64,000 nucleotides of DNA from Elusimicrobia bacterium HGW-Elusimicrobia-3 (GTDB lineage Bacteria > Elusimicrobiota > Elusimicrobia > Elusimicrobiales > UBA9959), in contig PHAL01000001.1 in NCBI GenBank assembly GCA_002840355.1, positions 1-64,000 on the forward strand, read 5' to 3'. The position numbers were made by a program, and so were the translations under genes. Positions 24,618 to 33,620 of the stretch are shown one piece after another (position 1 is the first letter of the stretch; each line of letters opens with the position of its first letter). The notes beneath the pieces were generated by a model. The model did not search any database. It worked only from the letters and a program-made list of their open reading frames with translations, and was not told the origin of the DNA.

Positions 24618-25435
24618 TGAAAACAACACTGACCCTGCTGCTGCTGCTGCCGCTGGCCGCCTGCGTGGACGTCCCGACGGGCGCCTCGCCCGCCGCCCCG
24701 CTCAGCCAGCCCGTAGAGGCGCCCTACCGGGACCTGGACCCCGGCTACAAGACCCAGGAGACGGCGCATTTCGTGGTGAAGGCCTACGCCTCGCCGACGG
24801 CCGCCTACTACGCCGGCCTGTGCGAGGAGAATTACACCCGCGTCATGCAGGACCTCGGCCTGTACTCCTTCGTGCCGGCGCGGCCCTACAATATCACCGT
24901 CTACCGCGACGCTACCGAGTTCCACGCCAAGACCGGCCAGCCCGACTGGTCGGGCGGCGTGGCCTACGGCAACGCGCTGCTGGTGTTCGAGGGCGACGGC
25001 ACCCCCGCCATAGTGGCCCACGAGATGACGCATTTGGTCTTCAACGAGTTCATGGGCCTGTCCCAGCCGGCCGGCCTGCGCTGGCTCAACGAGGGCGCCG
25101 CCGTGTACCAGGAGATCCGCTCCAGCCCGGCCTCGGCCGCAGCCTACGCCGAGCGCGTGCGCGCCGGCGTGATCCCCAACCCCATACCCTTCTCGCAGAT
25201 GGTCAACCTGGCCCCGCAGAACGAGAGCCAGAAGAACGTGGACCGCTGGTACGCGCAGGTGGGCTCCGTGGTGGGCTTCATGATACGCCGCGGCGGTTCT
25301 TTTAACTTTTCGCTGTTCCTCGGCCGGCTGCGCGACGGCTCCTCGGCGGACAAGGCCGTGGAGGCCGCTTACGGCGGGCTCTGGAACGACCTGGCCTCCG
25401 TCGAGCGCGCCTGGAAACTGGAGACCCTGAACTGA
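24617..25435 (+). CDS. Peptidase MA-like metalloprotease, lipoprotein
   Basis: The start is ATG 24617, overlapping the previous stop by one base (TAATG). The 272-residue product has a lipobox LAAC with Cys 16 and a gluzincin core: HEMTH at 135-139 and the third ligand E159 in WLNEGAA, as in the peptidase MA/DUF1570-like group. The extracytoplasmic lipoprotein is therefore likely an active zinc protease of unknown substrate. It overlaps the metal ATPase gene by one base (TGATG), so lspA-TPR-GT-peptidase-ATPase seem one transcriptional unit. Confidence 0.85.
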   Translation: MKTTLTLLLLLPLAACVDVPTGASPAAPLSQPVEAPYRDLDPGYKTQETAHFVVKAYASPTAAYYAGLCEENYTRVMQDLGLYSFVPARPYNITVYRDATEFHAKTGQPDWSGGVAYGNALLVFEGDGTPAIVAHEMTHLVFNEFMGLSQPAGLRWLNEGAAVYQEIRSSPASAAAYAERVRAGVIPNPIPFSQMVNLAPQNESQKNVDRWYAQVGSVVGFMIRRGGSFNFSLFLGRLRDGSSADKAVEAAYGGLWNDLASVERAWKLETLN

Positions 25436-27633
25436 TGACCGCCACCCCGCCCGTAAAGAAACTCAAGAAAGCCGTGGTGCCGCTGGAAGGCGTGCACTGC
25501 GCCTCTTGCGTGACCCGCCTGGAGAACGGCCTGGGGTCGCTGGACGGCATGGCCGGCGTGTCGGTGAACCTGCCGTCGCGCACGGCCTTCATCTCCTACG
25601 ACGCCTCCGTGACGGGGCAGAAGCAGATAGAGGAACGCATAGGCGACCTCGGCTACAAGGCCCTGGCCTTCTCCGAGTCCTCCATCTCGGCGGAGAACAC
25701 CGCTTTAAAGGAACTCGAGCGCGAGAAGGCCATGTTCCTGCGCCGTTTCCTGCTGGGCCTGGTCCTCACCGCCTTCCTGCTGGCCGACTACGCCTTCTCC
25801 TTCTCCGAGTACACGCTGATGGTCGTGGCGGGGCTGGCCTGGTGGTTCGCCGGGCGGCATTTTCACGAGGGCTTCCTGCGCGCCAGCCGCGCCTATACGG
25901 CGGACATGAACTCGCTGGTCTCGCTGTCGACCACCGTCACTTTCCTCTACGGCGTCTACGTAACGGTGGCGCCCGCCGGCAACGGCCATTACCACGCCCA
26001 GTGGCACGAAGTGGGCATGCTGATCACCTTCATCAACCTCGGCCGCTGGCTGGAGGCCCGCTCCAAGAGCAAGGCCGGCGAGGCCGTGGCGCGGCTGTTC
26101 AAGATAGCCCCCAAGTTCGCCCGCCGTCTTAAGGACGGCAAGGAAGAGACCGTGCCGGTCGGCGAGATCCGCCCCGGCGACGTCATCCTGCTGCGCCCGG
26201 GCGAGCAGGCCCCGGTGGACGGCCGCGTTACCGCGGGCGCCAGCGCCATGGACGAGAGCCTGCTCACCGGCGAGGCCGTGCCCGCCGAGAAGGAGCCCGG
26301 CGCGCGCGTGTACGCCGGCACCGTCAACAAGACCGGCTCGCTCGAGTTCTCCGCCGAGGGCGTGGGCGAAGAGACCGTGCTGATGCGCATCATCAAGGCC
26401 GTGGAGGAGTCCCAGGCCGAGAAGAGCGCCGTGCAGCATCTGGTGGACAAGATCTCTGCGTGGTTCGTGCCCGCCGTGCTGCTGATCGCCGCCGGCTCGG
26501 CCGCCGCCTGGGTCTATTACGGCGCGGGGCCCGCCCGCGCGGTCAGCATCTTCGCCGCCGTGCTCGCCGTGGCCTGCCCCTGCGCGATGGGCCTCGCGGT
26601 GCCGATGGCCGTGGCCGTGGGCTTCGGCCGCGCCGCCTCGGCCGGCATCCTGATCCGCAACGCCGACGTGCTCGAGCGCGTCAGCGGCGTGGACGTGGTG
26701 ATCTTCGACAAGACCGGCACCGTCACCGAGGGCCGCCTGCGCCTCGACGGCGTGTTCCCCGAGAAGAACGGCCGCGACTTCCTGAAACTGCTGGCCAGCG
26801 CCGAGGAAAAATCCGAGCACCCGTTCGCCGAGGCCGTGCGCCAGAAGGCCCGCGAGGCCGGCGTGCGCCCGGAGCCGCTCACCGCCTTCGAGGCCGTGCC
26901 CGGCAAGGGCGTGCGCGCGCGCTCGGCCGACGGGGAGATAGTGGTGGGCAGCCTGAAGTGGTTCGACGAGCTGGGCCTGGCCGTGCCGGCCCGCGTGCGC
27001 GAGGACATCAAGGGCGCCCCGGCCTCCATGCTGCTGCTCGCGCTCGACGGCGACTACAAGGGCTACGCCGCTCTGGGCGACGCCGTGCGCCCCGAGGCCG
27101 CGGAATTGATAAAGGAACTGGAGGCCATGGGCATAGAGCCCGTGATGGCCTCCGGCGACCGCCAGGCCGTGGTGGCCGCCACCGCCGCCGCGGTGGGGAT
27201 AAAGACCTTCCACGCCGAGGTGTTCCCCGAGGAGAAGCGCCAGATCGTGATGCGCTACAAGGCCCTGGGCAAGCGCACCGCGATGGTGGGCGACGGCTTC
27301 AACGACGCGCCCGCCCTCAGCGAGGCCGACATCGGCATGGCCATGCGCTCGGGCACCGACGTGGCCGCGCAGGCCAGCGACATGACGCTGATGCACAACG
27401 ACCTGCGCTCGGTCATTACGGCCGTGCGCATCTCCAAGGCCATCAAGCGCGTCATCAAGCAGAACCTGGCCTGGGCCTTCGCCTACAATATCGTGCTGAT
27501 ACCGCTGGCCGCCGGCGCCTTCTACCCGTCGCTCGGGCTGGTGATCCCGCCCTCGGCCGCCGGGGCCGCGATGGCGCTCAGCTCGGTTTCGGTAGTGATG
27601 AACTCGCTGCGCCTGCGCCGCGTGAAACTTTAA
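25435..27633 (+). CDS. CPC-type heavy-metal P-type ATPase (probable Cu+ exporter)
   Basis: The 732-residue P1B-ATPase has an N-terminal HMA domain with GVHCASC (Cys 22 and 25), eight membrane helices and the transport-site CPC at 381-383. The phosphorylation motif DKTGT has Asp 425, followed by SEHPFAEA and the hinge GDGFNDAP. The CPC motif and single HMA domain indicate the CopA-like Cu+/Ag+ group. No metal-responsive regulator or chaperone gene is next to it; expression seems coupled to the upstream peptidase gene. An 11-base gap with an AAGGAGA-type SD leads to queF. Confidence 0.95.
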   Translation: MTATPPVKKLKKAVVPLEGVHCASCVTRLENGLGSLDGMAGVSVNLPSRTAFISYDASVTGQKQIEERIGDLGYKALAFSESSISAENTALKELEREKAMFLRRFLLGLVLTAFLLADYAFSFSEYTLMVVAGLAWWFAGRHFHEGFLRASRAYTADMNSLVSLSTTVTFLYGVYVTVAPAGNGHYHAQWHEVGMLITFINLGRWLEARSKSKAGEAVARLFKIAPKFARRLKDGKEETVPVGEIRPGDVILLRPGEQAPVDGRVTAGASAMDESLLTGEAVPAEKEPGARVYAGTVNKTGSLEFSAEGVGEETVLMRIIKAVEESQAEKSAVQHLVDKISAWFVPAVLLIAAGSAAAWVYYGAGPARAVSIFAAVLAVACPCAMGLAVPMAVAVGFGRAASAGILIRNADVLERVSGVDVVIFDKTGTVTEGRLRLDGVFPEKNGRDFLKLLASAEEKSEHPFAEAVRQKAREAGVRPEPLTAFEAVPGKGVRARSADGEIVVGSLKWFDELGLAVPARVREDIKGAPASMLLLALDGDYKGYAALGDAVRPEAAELIKELEAMGIEPVMASGDRQAVVAATAAAVGIKTFHAEVFPEEKRQIVMRYKALGKRTAMVGDGFNDAPALSEADIGMAMRSGTDVAAQASDMTLMHNDLRSVITAVRISKAIKRVIKQNLAWAFAYNIVLIPLAAGAFYPSLGLVIPPSAAGAAMALSSVSVVMNSLRLRRVKL

Positions 27634-27643
27634 GGAGACCAAC

Positions 27644-28054
27644 ATGAAAAAAACCACCTCGACGACGATGGGCTACACTTCCGACCACGCGGCCACCCCG
27701 CACAGCCTCAAGCTGCCGGCCATAGAGACCTGGCCCAACCAGTACAAGCGCGACTACACCATAGTCATAGAGCACCCCGAGTTCACCTCGGTGTGCCCCA
27801 AGACCGGCCTGCCCGACTTCGGCACGCTCACCATCGAGTACATCCCCGGCAAGACCTGCCTGGAGCTCAAGAGCCTCAAGTACTACTTCCTGCAGTACCG
27901 CAACACCGGCATCTTCATGGAGAACATCGCCAACCGCGTGCTCGACGACGTGATCAAGGCCTGCAAGCCCAAGAGCTGCACCGTCACCGGCGACTTCACG
28001 CCCCGCGGCGGCCTCAGCTCGATAGTAGTAGCCACCTACAACGCTAAAAAGTAA
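27644..28054 (+). CDS. queF: NADPH-dependent 7-cyano-7-deazaguanine reductase
   Basis: The 136-residue product has the short, type I QueF form. The catalytic Cys 51 is in TSVCPKTG, Asp 58 in LPDF, and the family motif ELKSLKYY spans 73-80 for NADPH binding. It reduces the nitrile preQ0 to the amine preQ1 in queuosine synthesis for wobble position 34 of certain tRNAs. No other queuosine gene is in the window. The SD AAGGAG precedes the ATG. Confidence 0.96.
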   Translation: MKKTTSTTMGYTSDHAATPHSLKLPAIETWPNQYKRDYTIVIEHPEFTSVCPKTGLPDFGTLTIEYIPGKTCLELKSLKYYFLQYRNTGIFMENIANRVLDDVIKACKPKSCTVTGDFTPRGGLSSIVVATYNAKK

Positions 28055-28080
28055 GCGGCGCTTTTTGGCGCGGTGTAGTT

Positions 28081-28089
28081 TGCTATAAT
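28081..28089 (+). promoter_or_regulatory. Extended -10 promoter of tRNA-Val
   Basis: TGC-TATAAT ends 15 bases before the tRNA 5' end. The same TTTGCTATAAT string precedes the Wza gene at 35401. No clear -35 box is present, as expected for an extended -10 promoter. Confidence 0.7.
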
Positions 28090-28104
28090 ATTCTGGTAGT
28101 TTTC

Positions 28105-28179
28105 GCCCAGTTGGCGCAGCGGTAGCGCGTTCCCTTGACATGGGAAAGGTCACAGGTTCGATCCCTGTACTGGGCACCA
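28105..28179 (+). tRNA. tRNA-Val (GAC)
   Basis: Complete cloverleaf: acceptor GCCCAGT/ACTGGGC, anticodon arm TTCCC-TTGACAT-GGGAA with anticodon GAC, T-loop TTCGATC, discriminator A and encoded CCA. Confidence 0.97.
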
Positions 28180-28192
28180 GATTTAACCAGTT

Positions 28193-28230
28193 AAGCCCGT
28201 CTGAACCCGTTTGCGGGGGCTGGCGGGCTT
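28193..28230 (+). terminator. Nested hairpin between tRNA-Val and thrS
   Basis: AAGCCCG/CGGGCTT encloses a second stem CCCG-TTTG-CGGG. The tail CTAGTTT is T-poor, so it is either a weak tRNA terminator or a processed leader structure ahead of thrS. Confidence 0.4.
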
Positions 28231-28250
28231 CTAGTTTAAAGGACAAAATC

Positions 28251-30011
28251 ATGGCGGAAGAAAACAAAGAAGAGATCATCCACAAGATGCGCCACTCGCT
28301 GGCGCACGTGCTGGCGCAGGCGGTGCTGGAGCTGTGGCCCGGCACCAGGTTCGGCATCGGCCCCGCCATCGAGAACGGCTTCTACTACGATTTCGACCTC
28401 GAGCATCACTTCACCCCCGAGGACCTGCCCGCCATCGAGAAGAAGATGCGGCATATCATCGGCGCCGCCCATAAGTTCGAGCGCGTCGAGCTGCCCCGCG
28501 CCGAGGCCCTCAAGCATTTCGAGGCCAAGGGCGAGAAGTACAAGGTGGAGCTCATCAACGACCTGCCCGAGGGCTCGGTCATCAGCATCTACAAGAGCGG
28601 CCCGTTCGAGGACCTGTGCAAGGGCCCGCACGTGGAGCATACCGGCAAGCTCAAGGCTTTCAAGCTGACGCACGTGGCCGGCGCCTACTGGCGCGGCAGC
28701 GAGAAGAACGCCATGCTGCAGCGCATCTACGCCGTGGCCTTCGAAACGCCCGCCGAGCTGGACGCCTATTTAAAGCAGCAGGAAGAGGCCGCCAAGCGCG
28801 ACCACCGCAAGCTGGGCCGTCAGCTGGACCTCTACAGCATCAACGAGACCGTCGGGCCCGGCCTGGTGCTGTGGCATCCCAACGGCGCCCGCATCCGCCA
28901 CGAGATAGAGACCTACTGGAAGGAAGAACATTTCAAGGGCGGCTACGACCTGGTCAACACCCCGCATATCGGCCGCGCCGGGCTGTGGGAGACGTCGGGC
29001 CACCTGGGCTTCTACAAGGACTCCATGTACGCCCCGATGGACATCGACGGCATAGAGTACTACGCCAAGCCGATGAACTGCCCTTTCCACATAGAGATCT
29101 ACAAGGCCAACTCGCACAGCTACCGCGACCTGCCGCTGCGCTGGGCCGAGCTGGGCACGGTGTACCGCTTCGAGAAGGCCGGCGTGCTGCACGGCCTGAT
29201 GCGCGTGCGCGGCTTCACCCAGGACGACGCGCACCTGATCTGCACCCAGGAGCAGATGGAGGCCGAGGTTATAGAAGTGCTGCGCTTCAGCATGAACGTG
29301 CTGCGCACCTTCGGCCTGAAAGACATCAAGGCCTACCTCGCCACCCGCCCCGAGGGCGCCGTGGGCGAGCCCGCCCTGTGGGAGGACGCGCAGAAAAGCC
29401 TGCGCGCGGCCGCCGACAAGGAAGGCGTGCCCGTAACGCTAGACGAGGGCGGCGGCGCCTTCTACGGCCCCAAGATAGACCTCAAGGTCAAGGACTCCAT
29501 CGGCCGCGAGTGGCAGATGAGCACCATCCAGTTCGACTTCAACGAGCCGGAGCGCTTCGGCATAGAATACACCGGCCCCGACGGCGCCAAGCACCGCCCG
29601 TACATGATACACCGCGCGCTGATGGGCTCGCTCGAGCGCTTCTTCGGCGTGCTGATAGAGCATTACGCGGGCAACTTCCCGCTGTGGCTGGCGCCCGTGC
29701 ATATCAAGGTGATGAACATCACGGCCGAAGAAGAGGGCTATGCCAGGGAAGTGGAGGCCCGGCTGCGGGCCGCCGGCCTGCGCGTCAAGAGCGACCTGCG
29801 CAACGACACCATAAACGCCAAGGTGCGCGACGCCGCCATGCTCAAGCTGCCCTACCTGGTGGTGGTGGGCAAGAAAGAGAAGGACGCCGGCACCGTCACG
29901 CTGCGCCTGCGCGGCAACAAGAGCGTCTTCGGCGTAAACCTCGACGAGTTCATCGCCAAGGCCTCCGAAGAAGCCAAAACCCGCGCCCTCACCGGCGCCT
30001 ACGCCGCCTGA
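28251..30011 (+). CDS. thrS: Threonyl-tRNA synthetase without TGS domain
   Basis: The start is ATG 28251 with AAAGGAC as SD; the longer ORF-track start lies inside the tRNA. The 586-residue protein begins directly with the SAD editing domain (HSLAHVL with His 15 and 19, later LCKGPHVEHTG) and lacks the about 60-residue TGS domain present in the 640-residue E. coli-type enzyme. The catalytic core shows MNCPFH, an R-V-R-GFTQDDAH stretch and AFYGPKID, followed by the anticodon-binding domain. It charges tRNA-Thr and clears Ser-tRNA-Thr. TGS-less forms are known from several lineages, so this is probably native. Confidence 0.95.
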   Translation: MAEENKEEIIHKMRHSLAHVLAQAVLELWPGTRFGIGPAIENGFYYDFDLEHHFTPEDLPAIEKKMRHIIGAAHKFERVELPRAEALKHFEAKGEKYKVELINDLPEGSVISIYKSGPFEDLCKGPHVEHTGKLKAFKLTHVAGAYWRGSEKNAMLQRIYAVAFETPAELDAYLKQQEEAAKRDHRKLGRQLDLYSINETVGPGLVLWHPNGARIRHEIETYWKEEHFKGGYDLVNTPHIGRAGLWETSGHLGFYKDSMYAPMDIDGIEYYAKPMNCPFHIEIYKANSHSYRDLPLRWAELGTVYRFEKAGVLHGLMRVRGFTQDDAHLICTQEQMEAEVIEVLRFSMNVLRTFGLKDIKAYLATRPEGAVGEPALWEDAQKSLRAAADKEGVPVTLDEGGGAFYGPKIDLKVKDSIGREWQMSTIQFDFNEPERFGIEYTGPDGAKHRPYMIHRALMGSLERFFGVLIEHYAGNFPLWLAPVHIKVMNITAEEEGYAREVEARLRAAGLRVKSDLRNDTINAKVRDAAMLKLPYLVVVGKKEKDAGTVTLRLRGNKSVFGVNLDEFIAKASEEAKTRALTGAYAA

Positions 30012-30023
30012 CCAGGGGCGCAC

Positions 30024-30061
30024 AAAAAAAGAACCCGGCCGCGAGCCGGGTTCTTTTTTTT
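30024..30061. terminator. Bidirectional terminator between thrS and the glycosidase-like gene
   Basis: AAAAAAAGAACCCGGC-CGCGA-GCCGGGTTCTTTTTTTT is a long perfect stem with A and T runs. It ends thrS and the convergent gene at 30073. Confidence 0.93.
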
Positions 30062-30072
30062 GTCCAGGTCCT

Positions 30073-31086
30073 TTATTTTTCCAGTATCAGCACGCCGTGG
30101 GGGGGCAAAGCGGGTGGCAATTCCCGCTTCATTTCGAAGAGGGGGCGCCAGGACTTCAGGGAGTCGGGGAGCGGCAGGGGGGCGGCGGTGGGGTTCAGCA
30201 GGATCAGGTAGGAACCGAACAGGCCGCGCTTGAGGGCGCGGGCCGCCAGGCCCTCGGGCAGGCCGGCTGGCACCGTGCCGGGGCGGCCTTTGCGCAGCGC
30301 CGGGCGCAGCGCGTTGATCTCGGCGGCCATGCGCTGGTAATTGTTCCAGCGCCCGGGCCGTTCGGGCAGCGGTATGCCGTCGGAGCCGTCGTACTTGAAA
30401 TAGAATACGCCCTCGGCGCCGCGGGCCACGGCCAGCCAGGTCATATAGCGCAGCGCTTCGAAGGAGGGGAAGCCGCCCACCCGGACCTTGCGGCGCTGCG
30501 GGTAATGTATCCAGTCGAAAGCCTGCAGCACGGCCCACACCGGCTTGTTCTGGCGGACGGGGTCCTGTATGGCGGCGCCGGCTTTTACCATGGACACCTG
30601 CTCGCCCACGCTGCCCAGCGGCAGGTGGGGCACCGGGTACCAGTCCACCATCAGCGCGTCGGCGGCTCCCCCGTAGGTGAAGGCGGCTATGCCCTCGCCC
30701 ATCACGAAAACGGTGCGGGCATTCTTGTCCCAGGCCTTCACGCGCGCTTCCAGTTCCTGCAATTTGGCCAGCGGCAGCCGCCGCACCTCGGGCTCGTCGA
30801 ACAGGTACCAGGCCAGCACCGGCCAGCGCTTGGCCTCGGCCTCGTAGGCCGAGCCTATCACCCTGTCCGGGTAGGCCAGCATCTTCATGCCCTGCCGCTT
30901 GGCCTCGGCCGCCAGCAGGGACAGTCGCTCGGGGTCCTGGTTATAGGTGTGGAAAGAGTCGAAGCCGGCCCGCTTCAGGACAGCCAGTTCGGCCGGAGCG
31001 TTAATGCCGTAGAAGCCCAGGGGGAAGTCCCCGGCCGCCGCGTTAACGGCCGCCGCCATTAATATAATTATTAATAATATCCTCAT
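30073..31086 (-). CDS. Secreted TIM-barrel glycosidase-like protein
   Basis: The 337-residue product has a signal peptide (about 1-19). A barrel-like alternation follows: GFYGINA, DSFHTYNQD, MLAYPD, AWYLFDEPE, DALMVDWYPV, PVWAVLQAF, GVFYFKYDGSDG. The DEPE and DWYPV segments resemble the catalytic-strand ends of clan GH-A-like glycoside hydrolases of uncertain family. The last 80 residues form a small beta domain of a kind often found after such barrels. It would act on extracytoplasmic glycans. It is divergent from the FecR gene and shares a terminator with thrS. The specific family is not recognised. Confidence 0.7.
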   Translation of the reverse strand: MRILLIIILMAAAVNAAAGDFPLGFYGINAPAELAVLKRAGFDSFHTYNQDPERLSLLAAEAKRQGMKMLAYPDRVIGSAYEAEAKRWPVLAWYLFDEPEVRRLPLAKLQELEARVKAWDKNARTVFVMGEGIAAFTYGGAADALMVDWYPVPHLPLGSVGEQVSMVKAGAAIQDPVRQNKPVWAVLQAFDWIHYPQRRKVRVGGFPSFEALRYMTWLAVARGAEGVFYFKYDGSDGIPLPERPGRWNNYQRMAAEINALRPALRKGRPGTVPAGLPEGLAARALKRGLFGSYLILLNPTAAPLPLPDSLKSWRPLFEMKRELPPALPPHGVLILEK

Positions 31087-31149
31087 AATACCTCAAATCT
31101 CCCAAATCTATTAAAAGTTTTACCGCACCGAAACTATCCGCCTTTCCGC

Positions 31150-31179
31150 TTGACAGCCAAAAGGGAAGTTAATTAATAT
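31150..31179 (+). promoter_or_regulatory. Sigma70-type promoter of the first FecR gene
   Basis: TTGACA (31150-31155), an 18-base spacer and TAATAT (31174-31179) lie in the divergent gap, followed by GGGAGGA and ATG 31208. Confidence 0.65.
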
Positions 31180-31207
31180 TATACTAGAAGTCAATTAGGG
31201 AGGACGC

Positions 31208-31894
31208 ATGAAATTATTCAAACTGTTAGCAATAGTGGCGCTTACCGCTTTTAGCGTTAACGCTTTCGCTCAGACCAATACCGCCAAGAAAGGCATCAGG
31301 ATTTCCAAGATCACCGGCACCGTCAACATCATCAAGGACGGCAAGGTCATACAGACCCTCAAGCCCGGCGACGCCATCCCCGACATCACCGACAGCAAGA
31401 TCAGCTTTGCCGTGGTCAACGGCACCGTGGAAGTGGAAGTAGGCGGCAAGATCGTTTCCGCCGCCACCGGTTCCAACTTCTCCGTGTCCACCTCCAACGG
31501 CCAGACCAACGTGGCCGTGGCCCCCGGCACCCCGGTAGCCGTCAAGACCGAAAGCGGCAGCAACTTGGTACTGACCTCCAACAGCGAAGTCAAGATGGTC
31601 AACACCAACGGCACCGTGGCCATCTCCATGGAGAAGGGCACCGCCGTAATGACCGACGCCTCCGGCGGCCAGACCCGCACCGTGCAGGCCGGCCAGACCG
31701 TCACCGTGCCTTCGGCCACCACCGTCACCGCCGCCGCGCCCGCCCCGGTTGCGGAAGCGCCCGCCGAGGAAGCCGCCGGCGAGACCGCGGACGAGGCCGC
31801 CATCGAGACCGTGGTGGTGGAGCCGCCTCCGACCACCGTCATCCCCACCGAGACGGTGCAGGAGTCCGAGGAAGTCAGCGCTTCCAACCCCTAA
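31208..31894 (+). CDS. Secreted FecR-domain protein
   Basis: The 228-residue product has a signal peptide (about 1-22, cleavage after FAQ) and a FecR-type beta domain: ISKITGTVNIIKDGKVIQTL, IPDITDSKISFAVVNGTVEVEV, VSAATGSNFSVSTSNG. It has no membrane anchor or sigma-factor neighbour, so it is not a classical iron-sensing FecR but one of the periplasmic FecR-fold proteins found with barrel proteins. The tail after an Ala/Glu-rich linker ends VIPTETVQESEEVSAS, nearly repeated in the second FecR protein at 60594. It is followed 21 bases later by the barrel gene. Confidence 0.87.
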   Translation: MKLFKLLAIVALTAFSVNAFAQTNTAKKGIRISKITGTVNIIKDGKVIQTLKPGDAIPDITDSKISFAVVNGTVEVEVGGKIVSAATGSNFSVSTSNGQTNVAVAPGTPVAVKTESGSNLVLTSNSEVKMVNTNGTVAISMEKGTAVMTDASGGQTRTVQAGQTVTVPSATTVTAAAPAPVAEAPAEEAAGETADEAAIETVVVEPPPTTVIPTETVQESEEVSASNP

Positions 31895-31915
31895 CCAGGA
31901 TTTAAGGAGAAACCC

Positions 31916-33082
31916 ATGAAAAATATTTTAATAGCGGCTTTACTGCTCCTGCCCGCCGCCGCCGGCGCGCAGCAGAACCTCAAGATCGGCAACCTCGAGA
32001 TCAACCCTTTCCTGAGCACCCAGGAAAGCTACGACAGCAACATCTACCTCACCAGGGACGAAGCCAAATCCGCCCTGATCAACCGCTCCGCTATCGGCGT
32101 GGGGCTGGTGGAAAACCTCGGTTCCCGCTACGACCTCAAGGCCGGCTATAACATGGAACTGCTCGGCTACAGCCGCGAGACCGAGATCAACAACGCCGTG
32201 CACCACAACGCCAACCTGGGCTTCAAGGGCGAAATGCCCAAGGGCATGACGCTAACCGTGGACGACAAGTGGAAGCAGACCACCGACCAGGCCACCTCCC
32301 AGGAAGTAGAGCGCGCCATGCGCGTGGAGAACACGGCCAGCGCCGTGTTCAGCGCCCCGCTGCGCGGCAAGTTCGGCTTCGCCGTGGCCGCCCAGCACGT
32401 GTATAACAATTACCTCGACACCGCCTACGGCACCCTCGACCGCGAGGAGACGCAGGTCGGCCTCGACCTCGAATACAAAGTGCAGCCCAAGACCAAGCTG
32501 TTCCTGGCCTACCGCCACGGCATGCTGAACTACCAGGTCGGCTACGTCAACGACGCCACCTTCGACAATGTCGAAGTGGGCGCCACCGGCAGCATCGCCC
32601 CCAAGGTGCAGGGCACCGTGAAGGCCGGCGTGCAGATGCGCAAGTACGAAGATGACCTCAACGACGCCAAGGAAGACGCCAACACCGCGCAGTACAGCGT
32701 GCAGGCCGTCTGGAAGCCCGTCGAGAAGACCGACGTGACCCTGTTCGCCAAGCGCGGCAACGTGGAAACCAATTACGGCGACGCCCGCTTCTACACCAGC
32801 ACCCTGACCGACCTCTCGGTCAGCCGCATGGTGCGCAAGTTCAAGGTCACCGTGGGCCTGTCCTACGAGGACGTCCGCTACTCCGACAAGCGCAATACCC
32901 TGTCCGCCACCGAGATCATCCGCAAGGACGAGAACGCCGGCGCCCGCCTTACGGTGGACTACAATATACAGAAATGGCTGGTGGCCAACGCCGGCTACTC
33001 CTACAAGGACCGCTCGTCCAACTTCGACCAGTTCGAGTACAAGGACAATATCGTCAGCGTCGGCCTGAAGGCGATGTTCTGA
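31916..33082 (+). CDS. Outer-membrane beta-barrel protein
   Basis: The 388-residue product has a signal peptide (about 1-18, cleavage after AGAQ) and alternating amphipathic strands through the rest, for example YDLKAGYNMELLGYSRE, FGFAVAAQHVYNNYLD and KTKLFLAYRHGMLNY, ending in an aromatic-terminated strand (NIVSVGLKAMF). This is the pattern of barrels in exopolysaccharide secretion loci. The SD TAAGGAGA precedes the ATG. It is paired with the FecR protein upstream and ends at a strong terminator. Pore or adhesin function cannot be told from sequence. Confidence 0.87.
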   Translation: MKNILIAALLLLPAAAGAQQNLKIGNLEINPFLSTQESYDSNIYLTRDEAKSALINRSAIGVGLVENLGSRYDLKAGYNMELLGYSRETEINNAVHHNANLGFKGEMPKGMTLTVDDKWKQTTDQATSQEVERAMRVENTASAVFSAPLRGKFGFAVAAQHVYNNYLDTAYGTLDREETQVGLDLEYKVQPKTKLFLAYRHGMLNYQVGYVNDATFDNVEVGATGSIAPKVQGTVKAGVQMRKYEDDLNDAKEDANTAQYSVQAVWKPVEKTDVTLFAKRGNVETNYGDARFYTSTLTDLSVSRMVRKFKVTVGLSYEDVRYSDKRNTLSATEIIRKDENAGARLTVDYNIQKWLVANAGYSYKDRSSNFDQFEYKDNIVSVGLKAMF

Positions 33083-33094
33083 TCTTCTGCCAGC

Positions 33095-33132
33095 AAAAAG
33101 AAGAAGGCCGCGCGAGCGGCCTTCTTCTTTTT
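33095..33132. terminator. Bidirectional terminator after the barrel gene
   Basis: AAAAAGAAGAAGGCCGC-GCGA-GCGGCCTTCTTCTTTTT is a 17-bp perfect stem. It separates the barrel gene from the convergent phosphatase gene. Confidence 0.95.
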
Positions 33133-33145
33133 ATCGCATTAAGGT

Positions 33146-33568
33146 TTAAGCTTTCTGCTCTATCAACTTCAGTACCGCCGTCTTGATCTTCCCCAGCACC
33201 TCGGCGAAAACTTTATCGTCTTTACCAATAGGGTCTTCCAGGTCGGCGTCCCCGAGCAGCAGCCGCGTCTTGCGCATGCTCTGGGGGAACCGCTCCGCCA
33301 GCGCGTCGAGCTGCGCCTCTTCCATCACCACTATGATATCGGCCCAGTCCACGTCGGGCTCGGCCACCAGCGAGGCCTTGTGCTCCAGGTCCGCCACGCC
33401 CTCGGCCGCCAGCCAGGCGGCTACCTTTTTGTGCAGGCCGCAATAGGGCTGCACGGCCATGCCGCGCGAGCGCGCCTGCCAGCCGGCGGCGGCCCCGTAA
33501 TGGGCCAGCAGCTTCTCGGCGGCCGGGCTGCGGCACATATTGCCGGTGCAGATGAACAGCGCTTTCAT
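33146..33568 (-). CDS. Low-molecular-weight protein tyrosine phosphatase (Wzb-like)
   Basis: The 140-residue product has the P-loop C7-TGNMC-R13 (C-x5-R), followed by SPAAE, and the acid-loop motif DPIGKDD near 114-120. This is the LMW-PTP/ArsC fold. Next to Wza and Wzc homologues it is probably the phosphatase that strips phosphotyrosines from the Wzc tail to permit polymer export. ATTCTA (TAGAAT on the minus strand) ends six bases before the start codon, and no SD is present, so the message is probably leaderless. Confidence 0.9.
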   Translation of the reverse strand: MKALFICTGNMCRSPAAEKLLAHYGAAAGWQARSRGMAVQPYCGLHKKVAAWLAAEGVADLEHKASLVAEPDVDWADIIVVMEEAQLDALAERFPQSMRKTRLLLGDADLEDPIGKDDKVFAEVLGKIKTAVLKLIEQKA

Positions 33569-33620
33569 GGCATAATTCTACCTTAAATCCGGTCCGTCCC
33601 ATAAATGATAGAATTCAAAA

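Noticed and set aside
22485-27657. Very long minus-strand ORFs opposite the GT-C protein and the metal ATPase (665 and 650 residues)
   Set aside because: Low-complexity translations rich in His, Gly, Arg and Val mirror codon bias of the well-supported plus-strand genes; no motif or SD.
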